Positions 17,054-25,827 of a DNA stretch of 64,000 bases are shown here, piece after piece. The notes below the pieces were generated by a model, which searched no databases, was not told the origin of the DNA, and saw nothing but the letters and a program-made list of their open reading frames with translations. The DNA lies in contig BPGT01000001.1 of assembly GCA_026003175.1 (NCBI GenBank), positions 310,001 through 374,000 on the forward strand, written 5' to 3'. The translations under genes were made by a program, and so were the position numbers. Position 1 is the stretch's first letter. Each line of letters opens with the position of its first letter. The stretch comes from Armatimonadota bacterium (GTDB taxonomy: Bacteria; Armatimonadota; HRBIN16).

Positions 17054-17872
17054 ATGGAAATCGGCGTCATCAACGGCTTGAGGAACAGCGGCAAATGCTT
17101 TGACCATGTGGCTCAGTTTGGATTGAAGGTATGCCAGCTGGCTTGCTGGGATACGTCGCTTGCCACCCGCGAGGTAGCGCAAACGGTGGCGGAAGAGTCC
17201 GTCAAGACGGGTGTTCGGGTGTGCGCCGTGTGGGCGGGCTGGAGCGGGCCTGCCGAATGGAACTTCACGCGCGGACCGGTGACGCTGGGGCTGGTTCCGC
17301 CTGAGTACCGCGCCCAGCGGGTGGAAGAACTGAAGCGCTGGGCGGACTTCGCCTCATGGATTGGCGCGCCGGCGATTATCACCCACTGCGGTTTCATCCC
17401 TGAAAACATGACTGACCCCGAATATCCGCCGGTAGTGGACGCCATCCGCGAGGTGGCGCAACACTGCCAGCGGCAGGGCATCGGCTTCTGGTTTGAGACC
17501 GGACAGGAGACGCCGGTAGTGCTGTTGCGTACCATCCAGCGGGTAGGTACGGACAATCTGGGTGTTAACCTGGACCCGGCGAACCTCATTCTTTACGGCA
17601 AGGGCAACCCGATAGACGCGCTGGACGTTATCGGCAAGTGGGTGCGCAATGTGCATGTGAAGGACGGACTCTATCCCACCGACGGTGACCATTTAGGGCA
17701 TGAGGTGCCAGTGGGGCAGGGTAAGGTGCGCTTCCCGGAGTTCCTGAGGCGTCTAAAAGAGATAGGCTTCGACGGCGAGCTTATCATCGAGCGCGAAATC
17801 AGCGGCGAGCAACAGATCCGCGACATCCGACAGGCAGTACAGGATTTGCAGAGGTGGTTAAGTGAGATTTAA
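17054..17872 (+). CDS. Sugar phosphate isomerase/epimerase-like TIM barrel
   Basis: 272 residues, xylose-isomerase-like AP endonuclease 2 fold. Metal-ligand positions typical of the family are visible: IITHCGFIPEN, FWFETGQETP, VNLDPANLILYGKGNP, RNVHVKDGLYP and ELIIERE at the end. The ATG at 17054 has GAGGAGG upstream. Substrate unknown; such proteins act on keto-sugars or sugar phosphates. It is divergent from the cysteine desulfurase and runs straight into the tldD gene with close spacing. Confidence 0.8.
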   Translation: MEIGVINGLRNSGKCFDHVAQFGLKVCQLACWDTSLATREVAQTVAEESVKTGVRVCAVWAGWSGPAEWNFTRGPVTLGLVPPEYRAQRVEELKRWADFASWIGAPAIITHCGFIPENMTDPEYPPVVDAIREVAQHCQRQGIGFWFETGQETPVVLLRTIQRVGTDNLGVNLDPANLILYGKGNPIDALDVIGKWVRNVHVKDGLYPTDGDHLGHEVPVGQGKVRFPEFLRRLKEIGFDGELIIEREISGEQQIRDIRQAVQDLQRWLSEI

Positions 17873-17888
17873 CATGGAGGGTCTGGGT

Positions 17889-19331
17889 ATGATGAAAGAG
17901 CTGGTACTCTTAGCTATAGACACTGCCAGGCAGAAGGGAGCCAGTTACGCGGATGCGCGTATCGTGCGCTATCGGCGCCAGCATATCGCCTGCGAAGACC
18001 AGCGTGTGAGCCAGCTGGTAGACAGCGAAGACTGGGGGATCGGCGTGCGGGTAATTGCCGACGGCGCATGGGGCTTCGCGGGGAGTTCCCTGTTGACTCC
18101 CGAAGAGGTACAGCGCGTGGCGGCGGAGGCGGTTGCCATCGCCAAAGCCAGCGCGTCTGCCAGAAACAAGCCCGTGCAGCTGGCTCCAGAACCAGTAAAC
18201 CAGATGAGCTTCCGCTCCCAGTGTGAGATAGACCCCTTCGGCGTGTCGGTGGATACGAAGGTTGGGCTGTTATTGCAAATCAACCAGGCTCTGCTAAAGC
18301 ACGCGGGTATTAAAAAGGCGAACAGTTACATGCTGTTCAAGCGCGAGGAACGCATCTTTGCGAACACCGACGGTTCGCTCATGGACAGCATCATTTATAC
18401 CTCCGCCACCGGTTACACCGCTACCGCCGTCGGTGAGGGCGATGCACGCAGCCGCACTTATGCTCCACCGCCGAAGACAATGGGCTACGAGAACATCCAC
18501 GCCGAAGACCTGCTGAACAACACCGAGCGCGTGGCGCAACAGGCATTAGAACACCTCAAAGCGCCGGAAGTGGACGACATGGTCACCGACCTGGTGCTGG
18601 ACCCGCTGAACCTCGCGCTCACCATGCACGAGTCGGTGGGACATCCGACGGAGCTGGACCGTGCGCTGGGCTATGAGGAGTCGCTGGCAGGGCGCAGTTT
18701 CGCTACGCCCGATAAACTGCATAAGCTGCAATATGGCTCGCCCATTGTGAACTTCGTGGCGGATAACACTCTGCCCGGCGGTTTAGCCACGCAGGGCTTC
18801 GACGACGACGGGGTGGAGTGTCAGCGATGGTATATCGTGAAGGACGGCATCTTCTGCGGCTACAGCACCAGCCGTGAGGTAGCAGCAGAGATCGGGATGC
18901 CACGCAGCACCGGCTCTACCCGTGCGGACAGCTGGGGCAGTATCCCCATCGTGCGCCAGCCAAACCTCAGCCTGATGCCGGGCAAAGAGCCGCTCACGCC
19001 CGAAGATCTGATTGCGGACACAAAGGACGGTATCTACATCGAGGGCATGGGCAGCTTCTCTATTGACCAGATGCGCCAGAACTTCCAGTTCGGCGGCGAC
19101 GCTTTCTGGCGTATCCAGAACGGCAAACTAGTGCACATGCTGAAAAACGTTACCTACCACAGCATCACCGAGAAGTTCTGGAACTCGTGCGATGCGATTT
19201 GCGACGAGCGGTTCTGGGTGCCCAACGGCGTGTTGAACTGCGGCAAGGGCGACCCGATGCAGATCGCGCAAATGACGCACGGTGCAGCGACCGCCCGTTT
19301 CCGGCAGGTGCAGGTGCGAAGGGCGCGGTAA
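17889..19331 (+). CDS. tldD: TldD-family metalloprotease subunit
   Basis: 480 residues, normal TldD length. The zinc site is in LTMHESVGHPTELDRALGY (HExxxH) with the later Cys/His region near the C-terminus (GVLNCGKGDP, QMTHGAATARFRQV). TldD and PmbA/TldE act as a pair to cut unstructured peptides, for example in microcin maturation; no tldE is visible here. The start at 17889 has GGAGGG about seven bases upstream. A second ATG follows directly. Confidence 0.88.
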   Translation: MMKELVLLAIDTARQKGASYADARIVRYRRQHIACEDQRVSQLVDSEDWGIGVRVIADGAWGFAGSSLLTPEEVQRVAAEAVAIAKASASARNKPVQLAPEPVNQMSFRSQCEIDPFGVSVDTKVGLLLQINQALLKHAGIKKANSYMLFKREERIFANTDGSLMDSIIYTSATGYTATAVGEGDARSRTYAPPPKTMGYENIHAEDLLNNTERVAQQALEHLKAPEVDDMVTDLVLDPLNLALTMHESVGHPTELDRALGYEESLAGRSFATPDKLHKLQYGSPIVNFVADNTLPGGLATQGFDDDGVECQRWYIVKDGIFCGYSTSREVAAEIGMPRSTGSTRADSWGSIPIVRQPNLSLMPGKEPLTPEDLIADTKDGIYIEGMGSFSIDQMRQNFQFGGDAFWRIQNGKLVHMLKNVTYHSITEKFWNSCDAICDERFWVPNGVLNCGKGDPMQIAQMTHGAATARFRQVQVRRAR

Positions 19332-19394
19332 ACGCGCAGGCGGGTCAGCCCAGAGGATGAAAGGGGGATAGTGGCTTATCTACGGGATTCGCAG

Positions 19395-19412
19395 GATTTT
19401 TCGCGAAAAATC
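19395..19412. promoter_or_regulatory. Perfect 18-base palindrome, possible operator
   Basis: GATTTTTCGCGAAAAATC lies 12 bases upstream of the -35 of the following small gene. It has no U-tract, so it is a better fit for a protein-binding site than for a terminator of tldD. Confidence 0.45.
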
Positions 19413-19424
19413 TTGCGATACAGG

Positions 19425-19453
19425 TTGATTTTTGCATCCAAGTCTGCTACAAT
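19425..19453 (+). promoter_or_regulatory. Sigma-70 promoter
   Basis: TTGATT, 17-base spacer, TACAAT. The transcript would have a leader of about 155 bases before the small gene at 19618; I see no known riboswitch in it. Confidence 0.6.
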
Positions 19454-19617
19454 ATGAACCGATTAGCAAGAACGCCCCGGCGTTCTCTTTCTGGTTGCAT
19501 TCCGGTTCGCTACGGAAAGGGGCCGACTGCAGACGAAACATGGGAACAGTCATGCAGCGCGTTCCCAGCTGCTGGTCATGCTGCATCGTGACTGTATTCG
19601 AGGGGGGGACACCAGCA

Positions 19618-19827
19618 ATGTGGCAGCGACCGGAAAACGACCAATTTGCGGAGGAGCTCTTCCTGGCGGGAGAGCGTGTTGCTCCAGGCATGTACAGACA
19701 GGTAGGCAGTGACAGGGTAATACGGTTGGAGAAAGAGGATGTTCTGCCTGCGAGCTGTGACGGACATGTCGCTTGCTATGTGCGCATTCGGAATTTGTGG
19801 TCGCAGATCCAGGCGATGCAGACGTAG
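19618..19827 (+). CDS. Small hypothetical protein, 69 residues
   Basis: Starts MWQRPENDQFAEELFLAGER behind a G-rich ribosome site (GAGGGGGGG) and ends before a strong terminator, so it sits in a complete transcription unit of its own. Soluble, acidic N-terminal half; contains ERVAPGMYRQVGSDRVIRLE, which could be a small beta fold, and two cysteines near the end. I do not recognise the family. A longer frame upstream to 19432 lacks a ribosome site. Confidence 0.6.
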   Translation: MWQRPENDQFAEELFLAGERVAPGMYRQVGSDRVIRLEKEDVLPASCDGHVACYVRIRNLWSQIQAMQT

Positions 19828-19846
19828 AGGAGAGGAACAGACAGTG

Positions 19847-19876
19847 GAGCCGGCGGTAAAGACCGCCGGCTCTTTT
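19847..19876 (+). terminator. Strong Rho-independent terminator
   Basis: GAGCCGGCGGT and ACCGCCGGCTC pair perfectly around AAAG, followed by TTTT. It lies six bases from the convergent accA stop. Confidence 0.9.
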
Positions 19877-19877
19877 G

Positions 19878-20840
19878 CTACTCTGTGGCGACGTGCCACA
19901 CTCCCAGATTGCGATACCGTTCGTAACGGCTTTCGCGCAGTTTGCTTACCGATAGCTTTTGCAGGGGGAGCAGGTGCTTCAGTAAAGCCTCTTTCACCAT
20001 CTGCGCCGCCGCCATCGGATCGCGGTGCGCCCCTCCAAGCGGTTCCTCAATGACCTCATCTACCACACCGAAGCGCAGCGCGTCGTGGGCGGTCAGCTTC
20101 AACGCCTCCGCTGCTTCGGGAGCACGCTTGGGGTCGCGCCACAGAATCGCTGCGCAGCCTTCGGGCGGAATCACCGAGTAGATTGCATATTCCTGCATCA
20201 GCACCCTGTCGGCGACGGCAATACCCAGCGCGCCTCCGCTGCCCCCTTCTCCGATGATTATGGAAACGATGGGCACTTTCAGCGCAATCATCTCGCGCAG
20301 GTTGCGGGCAATGGCTTCGCTGATGCCCCGGCTCTCCGATTCCACCCCAGGGTCGGCAGCAGGGGTATCCACAAAGGTAATCACCGGACGCCCGAACTTC
20401 TGCGCCAGATGCATTAGCCGGAGCGCTTTACGGTAGCCTTCAGGCTTTGCCATACCGAAGTTGCGCCGCTGGCGTTCTTTCAGGTCGCGCCCCTTCTGCT
20501 GCCCGATAACCATTACCGGCTTCTCGTTCAGCCACGCCATCCCCCCGACGATGGCTCCGTCATCGCCGAACTGCCGGTCGCCGTGCAGTTCGATGAAATC
20601 GTCGAAAATCGCACGAATGTAGTCCAGCGTATAGGGGCGCTGAGGATGACGCGCCAGCAGAGTGCGGTCCCACGGCGTAAGGTTGCGGAAAATCTCGCGC
20701 AACAGCCGCTCCCGGTCTTTCTCTAGCGCGGCGATTTCCTCGCTTTTGTCGATCCCCTGCTCCGATGTAATGCGTTTCAGCGTCTCTATGTTGGCATCCA
20801 GCTCGGCAATCGGCTTTTCGAAGTCCAGAACGGTTCGCAC
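19878..20840 (-). CDS. accA: Acetyl-CoA carboxylase carboxyltransferase, alpha subunit
   Basis: 320 residues. Typical AccA start (LDFEKPIAELDANIETLKRI), then the crotonase-like carboxyltransferase core: LHGDRQFGDDGAIVGGMAWL, GQQKGRDLKERQRRNFGMAK, and the oxyanion-forming GEGGSGGALGIAVADRVLM. Makes malonyl-CoA with AccD for fatty acid synthesis. GTG start at 20840, five bases after accD, so the two subunits are produced together. Confidence 0.95.
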   Translation of the reverse strand: MRTVLDFEKPIAELDANIETLKRITSEQGIDKSEEIAALEKDRERLLREIFRNLTPWDRTLLARHPQRPYTLDYIRAIFDDFIELHGDRQFGDDGAIVGGMAWLNEKPVMVIGQQKGRDLKERQRRNFGMAKPEGYRKALRLMHLAQKFGRPVITFVDTPAADPGVESESRGISEAIARNLREMIALKVPIVSIIIGEGGSGGALGIAVADRVLMQEYAIYSVIPPEGCAAILWRDPKRAPEAAEALKLTAHDALRFGVVDEVIEEPLGGAHRDPMAAAQMVKEALLKHLLPLQKLSVSKLRESRYERYRNLGVWHVATE

Positions 20841-20845
20841 CTCGT

Positions 20846-21679
20846 CTATCCCCCCGTGAAAAAACGGAGTACCCGCTGAAGTGTGTGTTTCAGTTCCTTG
20901 CGTGGTACCACGATGTCTATCATGCCGTGTTCCAGCTGGAACTCGGCGGTCTGAAAGTTGGGAGGCGGTTTTACCACCTGAGCCTGCTGTGCCACACGCT
21001 GCCCTGCGAAGCCGATGAGTGCGCCCGGCTCGGCAATCACCACATCGCCCACCGAGGCATAGCTGGCGAGTACCCCTGCCATTGTGGGGTCGGTGAGCAC
21101 GCTGATGTAGGGCACCCCTGCTTCATGCAGTTTGGCGGCGGCGGCGCAGGTTTTCGCCATCTGCATTAGCGAAAGCAAGCCCTCTTGCATGCGCGCGCCG
21201 CCGGAAGTGGAGCAGATAACTATCGGTATGCCCTGTGCCAGCGCGTACTCCATCGCTCGTGCCACCTTCTCGCCCACTGCGCTGCCCATACTGCCGCCCA
21301 TAAAGGCGAAGTCCGCTACCGCCAGCACGATGGGAATACCCGATAGGCTGCAGGTTCCACTCACCATTGCCTCCGGCAACCCGGAATTCGTCCTGCCCTT
21401 GTTTAACTTATCCGCATATTCGGGAAAGCCCAGCGGATCGGCAGAAACCACTTCGGCATCTCGTTCCACGAAGGTGTCGGCGTCTGCCAGCAGTTCGATG
21501 CGCTCGCGTGCGGAGAGCCGATGGTGATGTCCACAGCGCGGACACACCTTCAGGTTCCTTTCGAAATCACGGGCGAATAGAATCTGCTGACACCCGTTAC
21601 ATTTGACCCATGCGTCATTCATCTCATCCAGCGCCAACCCTTCGGTGCGACTTCGTCTTGCGAACCATCCCCTTTGCAT
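20846..21679 (-). CDS. accD: Acetyl-CoA carboxylase carboxyltransferase, beta subunit
   Basis: 277 residues. N-terminal C4 zinc finger (VKCNGCQQILF and LKVCPRCGHHHRLS) and the carboxyltransferase core with FAFMGGSMGSAVGEK and STSGGARMQEGLLSLMQMAK. GGGAGG precedes the ATG at 21679. First gene of an accD-accA pair, divergent from pheA. Confidence 0.95.
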   Translation of the reverse strand: MQRGWFARRSRTEGLALDEMNDAWVKCNGCQQILFARDFERNLKVCPRCGHHHRLSARERIELLADADTFVERDAEVVSADPLGFPEYADKLNKGRTNSGLPEAMVSGTCSLSGIPIVLAVADFAFMGGSMGSAVGEKVARAMEYALAQGIPIVICSTSGGARMQEGLLSLMQMAKTCAAAAKLHEAGVPYISVLTDPTMAGVLASYASVGDVVIAEPGALIGFAGQRVAQQAQVVKPPPNFQTAEFQLEHGMIDIVVPRKELKHTLQRVLRFFTGG

Positions 21680-21768
21680 CCCGCTCGTTCCTCCCGTGCA
21701 GGCAGGATTAGCCCTGTCTCAAGCCGAAATCTGCCCCAGCAACATATTCGCGCAGGGGTGATGCGCCT

Positions 21769-22830
21769 GTGACCTTACACGACCTCCGTAAAGAGATTGA
21801 CCAGATAGACGAACAAATCCTGCAGCTGCTAAATCGCCGGGCGGAGTTGGCGCAGCAGATTGGCAAGATGAAAATGCGTTCGCGCACACAGTTCTTCACG
21901 CCCGAGCGGGAACAGCAGATATATCGTCGTCTGGTACACCTGAACAAGGGACCGCTGTCCAACCAACAGATGCGGGCGATATTCCGGGAGATTATCTCTG
22001 CGGCACGTGCGCTGGAGAAACCGCTGGTTATCGCCTATTGGGGACCGCCGGGCACATTCAGCCATCAGGCAGGGGTGACCAAATTCGGCACCAGTAGCGA
22101 ATTCGTGCCAGTGGATTCCATTCAGGATGTGTTTCATGAGGTGGAACGTTCCAGCGCAGATTATGGAGTCGTTCCCGTAGAAAACTCCACCGCTGGCGTT
22201 ATCCCCGAAACACTGGACCAGTTCATGCACACCAATCTCAAAATCTGCTCCGAGCTGTATGTGCCGATTACCTATTACCTGGTATCGTTGACCACGCTGG
22301 AGAACGTGAAGCGTGTATACACAGGCGCACAGCCTCGCGAGCAGTGCAAACAGTGGCTGCGCCAGCACCTGCCGGGCGTCGAGATTGTAGAGGTATCCAC
22401 CACTGCCCGCGCGGCAGAGATGGCAAAAGAGGACCCTGAATCCGCCGCCGTGACCAACGCCCTGGCAGCGCAGATGTATGATGTGCCCATTATCTGCGAA
22501 CACATCGAGGACAACCCGCACAATCGCACGCGCTTCCTTGTCATCGGCTACAATGAACCTGAGCCGACCGGCAGGGATAAAACCTCGCTGATGTTTTCCG
22601 TGCACAACCGTCCCGGCGCGCTCTTCCGGGCGATGGCGGCGTTTGAAATGTACAATGTGAATATGACCATGATTGAAAGCCGTCCCACTAAACTGGTGCC
22701 GGGCGAGTATATCTTCTATGTGGACGTGCAGGGGCATGTCAAAGATGCTCCTGTCGCCAAGGCGCTGGCAGCGTTGCGGGAGAGAAGCCTCTTTGTGACC
22801 GTGCTCGGTTCTTACCCCGAGGCGGAGTAA
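21769..22830 (+). CDS. pheA: Chorismate mutase-prephenate dehydratase (P-protein)
   Basis: 353 residues. Residues 1-85 are an AroQ-type chorismate mutase ([20 protein letters not shown], with AQQIGKMK). Then the prephenate dehydratase domain ([41 protein letters not shown]) and a C-terminal ACT domain ([22 protein letters not shown]) that binds phenylalanine for feedback. Directs chorismate to phenylpyruvate. GTG start at 21769 as the second residue pattern [10 protein letters not shown] fits the family. Confidence 0.95.
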   Translation: MTLHDLRKEIDQIDEQILQLLNRRAELAQQIGKMKMRSRTQFFTPEREQQIYRRLVHLNKGPLSNQQMRAIFREIISAARALEKPLVIAYWGPPGTFSHQAGVTKFGTSSEFVPVDSIQDVFHEVERSSADYGVVPVENSTAGVIPETLDQFMHTNLKICSELYVPITYYLVSLTTLENVKRVYTGAQPREQCKQWLRQHLPGVEIVEVSTTARAAEMAKEDPESAAVTNALAAQMYDVPIICEHIEDNPHNRTRFLVIGYNEPEPTGRDKTSLMFSVHNRPGALFRAMAAFEMYNVNMTMIESRPTKLVPGEYIFYVDVQGHVKDAPVAKALAALRERSLFVTVLGSYPEAE

Positions 22831-22877
22831 AACAAAGTACTGTTTTTTTGAGCCTTACGTTGCAAAAAGCAGGATTC

Positions 22878-22893
22878 TGGCACGATTCTTGCA
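22878..22893 (+). promoter_or_regulatory. Sigma-54 (RpoN) promoter of the cold-shock gene
   Basis: TGGCACG, ATTC, TTGCA: a full match to the -24/-12 consensus. The start of transcription would be about 10 bases later, giving a 5' leader of about 110 bases before the csp ATG. Confidence 0.75.
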
Positions 22894-23012
22894 GTATCTA
22901 CTGGATGTGGAAGTCAAGCGGTTCATCCGCAGTTGCCCGTGTTCGCCGCCCGCGCCGTTGGAGGTTGGGGAAGCGTAGCACCGGGCGAGGTACGAAACAG
23001 GAGGAAGTTGCA

Positions 23013-23216
23013 ATGCAAACCGGCACCGTAAAGTGGTTTAATGACGCCAAGGGCTACGGCTTCATTAAGCCAGACGACAGCGACAAGGACGTGTTCGTGC
23101 ACTACACGGCGATTCAGATGCGCGGGCACAAGACCCTCACTGAGGGGCAGCGCGTGCAGTTTGAGATCGTGGAAGGCGCGAAAGGTCCGCAAGCCGCGAA
23201 CGTCATCGCACTGTAG
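23013..23216 (+). CDS. Cold-shock domain protein
   Basis: 67 residues, the standard CspA length. RNA-binding motifs RNP1 and RNP2 are present (GYGFIKPDD and [10 protein letters not shown]), after the typical [15 protein letters not shown] start. AGGAGGAAG precedes the ATG at 23013. Acts as a single-strand RNA chaperone. Unusual in lying behind a consensus sigma-54 promoter. A terminator follows 24 bases after the stop. Confidence 0.95.
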   Translation: MQTGTVKWFNDAKGYGFIKPDDSDKDVFVHYTAIQMRGHKTLTEGQRVQFEIVEGAKGPQAANVIAL

Positions 23217-23239
23217 GCGGCTCTTATCTCTGAAAACGA

Positions 23240-23268
23240 AGCGCCGGTTCTCCCCAACCGGCGCTTTA
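23240..23268 (+). terminator. Rho-independent terminator after csp
   Basis: AAGCGCCGGTT and AACCGGCGCTT pair around CTCCCC, followed by T-rich bases. It could also serve the convergent membrane-protein gene. Confidence 0.8.
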
Positions 23269-23272
23269 TCGC

Positions 23273-23773
23273 TTACAGTATAGCCTGTATTGCTTTCTCC
23301 AGCTCCTCCGCCCGTTGCGAGCCAATCAGTAGCGTGCGCCCATTCGCAAGCTCTAGATCCACACCACGATTGCCCGATACAATGTATGCCTTGCCCTGCA
23401 CCCCGTAACGAATACCCCATCCGCCGTACTCCAGCAGAGCATTATAGGTGCGGGCACGTACCTCTTGAATCTGCTCCGCCGGAATCCTCACCCATCGCCA
23501 GTGGAAAGGCACAAAACGGATGTACACCCCATCGTGTCTGACCTGAGTAACCAGTCGCATGGAGGCAAACAGCACCGGCAACACCACGCCAACGCCCAGC
23601 CAGACAAGCCATACCACCCAATCGGCAACGACATCTGCCCCGGACGTACGCCGAACGAGCAGATATCTCCACCAGATATACCACGTGGGCGAGATGCATA
23701 CCAGAATGAGCAGCCAGAACCACCACTGCGTAAACCGCTGTTCTTCATGAAAGAGAGCGAACTGTTCGTCCAT
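23273..23773 (-). CDS. Membrane protein with PH-like cytoplasmic domain
   Basis: 166 residues from the ATG at 23773 (MDEQFALFHEEQRFTQWWFW), with GAGG eight bases upstream. Two membrane helices (about residues 17-38 and 50-72), then a soluble beta-rich part with VRHDGVYIRFVPFHWRWVRI, where the Trp-rich turn and following IPAEQIQEVRARTY resemble bacterial PH-like membrane proteins. Function unknown. A longer frame reaching 24127 overlaps the divergent gene and is unlikely. Confidence 0.7.
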   Translation of the reverse strand: MDEQFALFHEEQRFTQWWFWLLILVCISPTWYIWWRYLLVRRTSGADVVADWVVWLVWLGVGVVLPVLFASMRLVTQVRHDGVYIRFVPFHWRWVRIPAEQIQEVRARTYNALLEYGGWGIRYGVQGKAYIVSGNRGVDLELANGRTLLIGSQRAEELEKAIQAIL

Positions 23774-23863
23774 CTTTTTCCTCACATGGTGAAATCGGCT
23801 GCAGGAGGTTACCTCTTGCCCCGCCAAAAGAATCATAACACGTACGCACCGCGAGAAACTACC

Positions 23864-24733
23864 ATGAACCGGCGAGAGTTTATACAAGGGAGTATGATGA
23901 TGTTCGGAGCCGCTGCACTTGCTTCCGGTATCTCGGCACAACCCGTATCGCGTCCGCCCGCCTTCAGGCTGGGGCTGGTTACTTATAACCTCGCCCGCGC
24001 GTGGGATGTACCCACCCTGATCGCCCGATGCAAAGCCACTGGCTTCGCAGCCGTGGAGCTGCGTACCACCCATGCGCACGGCGTGGAACCCGACATTAGT
24101 GCAACCAGGCGCAAAGAGGTGCGCCAACAGTTCGAGGAATCAGGCATCGTGCTGTGGGGACTGGGTACCGTGTGCGAATTTCACTCGCCAGACCCCGCCG
24201 TGGTGCGCGAAAACATCGAGACCTGCAAGCGCTTCTGCGATCTGGCACGAGACGTGGGTGCGAAGGGCGTGAAAGTTCGCCCCAACGCCCTGCCCGAAGG
24301 CGTTCCTGTGGAGAAAACACTGGAGCAAATCGGCAAGGCGCTGGTAGAGTGTGGTAAGGCGGGAGCGGATAACGGCGTAGAAATCTGGCTGGAGGTACAC
24401 GGTCATGGAACACAGGAACCGCCCAATATTGCCCGCATCATGCAGCATTGCGGACATCCCAGCGTAGGCATCACGTGGAACTCCAACCCCCCCGACGTGA
24501 AAAACGGCAGTGTGCGTGAGAGCTTTGACCTGCTGAAGCCGTACATCCGCTCGTGTCACATTAACGAGCTCACCAGCAACTACCCCTGGCGCGAGCTGTT
24601 TGGGCTGCTGAAGAGCATCGGCTACGACCGCTACACCCTTGCCGAAATCCAGGGGCTGGAGACCACCAGCGTCCCAGACACCGAGCGGTTCATGCATTAT
24701 TACCGTGCACTGTGGCAGGAACTATGCCGATAG
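23864..24733 (+). CDS. Exported sugar isomerase/epimerase-like TIM barrel
   Basis: 289 residues. The N-terminus MNRREFIQGSMMMFGAAALA has a Tat-type start (twin Arg, hydrophobic stretch), so it is probably exported or lipid-facing. The rest is a xylose-isomerase-like barrel: GFAAVELRTTHAHG, EIWLEVHGHG, VGITWNSNPPD, RSCHINELTS and TLAEIQG. Substrate unknown. No clear ribosome site before the ATG. The next gene starts within its last codons. Confidence 0.78.
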   Translation: MNRREFIQGSMMMFGAAALASGISAQPVSRPPAFRLGLVTYNLARAWDVPTLIARCKATGFAAVELRTTHAHGVEPDISATRRKEVRQQFEESGIVLWGLGTVCEFHSPDPAVVRENIETCKRFCDLARDVGAKGVKVRPNALPEGVPVEKTLEQIGKALVECGKAGADNGVEIWLEVHGHGTQEPPNIARIMQHCGHPSVGITWNSNPPDVKNGSVRESFDLLKPYIRSCHINELTSNYPWRELFGLLKSIGYDRYTLAEIQGLETTSVPDTERFMHYYRALWQELCR

Positions 24734-25650
24734 GCACTTCTGCCTGGATGGTCTCCCTGCACGGCGGGCACAGCAGCGAGTTCTGCGACCATGCGCATTC
24801 GCCCCTGCGCGAGATGCTAGAAGCGGCAGTGCAGGCGGGATACCACACCTTTGGGGTCACCGAACATGCTCCTCGTGTGGAGGCGCGCTTTCTGTACCCG
24901 AACGAAATCGCGTTGGGGTGGGATGTCCCCAAGATTATCGCCGATTTTGAACGCTACGCTCAGACTCTTCCCGCGCTAGTGGAGGAGTTCGCCAGCCGTT
25001 TGGTGGTGCTGAGAGGCTTTGAGATTGAAGTCGTGCCCGCCGCCTCTTACGTGCAGCTGATGCAAGAGTATCGTCAGCGGTATCAGTTCGAGTACATTGT
25101 CGGTTCGGTGCACTACGTAGATGAAATCTCCATAGATGGCAGTGTGGAGGACTTTCAGCGAGCGATGGAGACAGCGGGCGGCTTGGAATCGCTGGCGGTA
25201 CGCTACTACCGCACCGTCGCGCAGATGGTAGAGGCATTGCGCCCAGAGGTCGTTGCGCATTTAGACCTGATTAAGCTGCATGGGCATCGATTCGGCTCGT
25301 GCGATACGCCGATGATACGTCGTGCGGTGGAAGAGGCTCTAGAAGCGATTCGCGAAAGGGACGGTATTATAGAGGTCAACACGGCAGGTTACCGCAAAGG
25401 TCTTGGAGAGCCTTATCCTGCCTCGTGGCTGGTGCAGATGGCGCACCGCATGGGCATCGGCTTCTGCTTCGGCGACGACAGCCACCGTGTAGAACAGGTA
25501 GGCTTTGGCATCGAGGCGGCACGAGAGCACCTTCTTCGTAGTGGTGTACACTCCGTGACCGTGCTTACCCGGGAGGGTGCAGAGCTGGTGCGCCAAGTTG
25601 TGCCACTGGAAACATCGAAATTTGCGCGGGGAAGCGAGACAAACGCTTGA
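24724..25650 (+). CDS. PHP-domain phosphatase, histidinol-phosphatase-like
   Basis: 308 residues from the ATG at 24724, overlapping the previous gene by 10 bases; a GTG at 24712 is also possible. PHP metal ligands: SLHGGHSSEFCDHAHS at the N-terminus, FGVTEHAP, RGFEIEVVP, IVGSVHYVDE, VVAHLDLIKLHGHR and FGDDSHRVEQVG. Family members such as HisJ dephosphorylate histidinol phosphate; others act on different phosphates. No other his genes are near, so the role is uncertain. Its stop codon lies inside the -35 of the tRNA-Leu promoter. Confidence 0.82.
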   Translation: MPIGTSAWMVSLHGGHSSEFCDHAHSPLREMLEAAVQAGYHTFGVTEHAPRVEARFLYPNEIALGWDVPKIIADFERYAQTLPALVEEFASRLVVLRGFEIEVVPAASYVQLMQEYRQRYQFEYIVGSVHYVDEISIDGSVEDFQRAMETAGGLESLAVRYYRTVAQMVEALRPEVVAHLDLIKLHGHRFGSCDTPMIRRAVEEALEAIRERDGIIEVNTAGYRKGLGEPYPASWLVQMAHRMGIGFCFGDDSHRVEQVGFGIEAAREHLLRSGVHSVTVLTREGAELVRQVVPLETSKFARGSETNA

Positions 25651-25676
25651 CAAACGCATAGCAATAGGTGTATATA
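25647..25676 (+). promoter_or_regulatory. Sigma-70 promoter of tRNA-Leu (left copy)
   Basis: TTGACA, 18-base spacer, TATATA. It belongs to the host tRNA gene that served as the integration site. The context AAACGC-TTGACAAAC is much like the dockerin promoters at 49233 and 54632. Confidence 0.85.
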
Positions 25677-25682
25677 TAAAAG

Positions 25683-25775
25683 GTGGATGCCGACGTGGTG
25701 AAATTGGTAAACACGCTAGGTTCAGGGTCTAGTGCCCGAACGGGCTTGGGGGTTCGAGTCCCCCCGTCGGCACCA
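25683..25775 (+). repeat. Left attachment-site repeat (attL)
   Basis: 93 bases, from GTGGAT just before the tRNA to its CCA end, identical to 32599-32691. Sequence similarity stops at both borders. The strand-exchange point lies somewhere within the repeat. Confidence 0.85.
25689..25775 (+). tRNA. tRNA-Leu (CAG), left copy
   Basis: 87 bases with encoded CCA. Acceptor GCCGACG/CGTCGGC, anticodon loop TTCAGGG with anticodon CAG, and the long variable arm (TGCCCGAACGGGC) of class II tRNAs. This copy retains the host promoter and is the one most likely expressed. Confidence 0.95.
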
Positions 25776-25777
25776 CT

Positions 25778-25827
25778 ACAACATCTTGTGTTCCGACACC
25801 GAACGCAACACAACATCTTGTGTTCCG
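25778..25827. promoter_or_regulatory. Candidate integrase arm-type sites, left end
   Basis: Two direct copies of ACAACATCTTGTGTTCCG, at 25778-25795 and 25810-25827, start three bases past the tRNA. Related copies occur at the right end (32514-32526 and, reversed, 32546-32562). Short repeats at both ends of an element, outside the core site, are what tyrosine integrases bind with their N-terminal domains. Confidence 0.65.
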
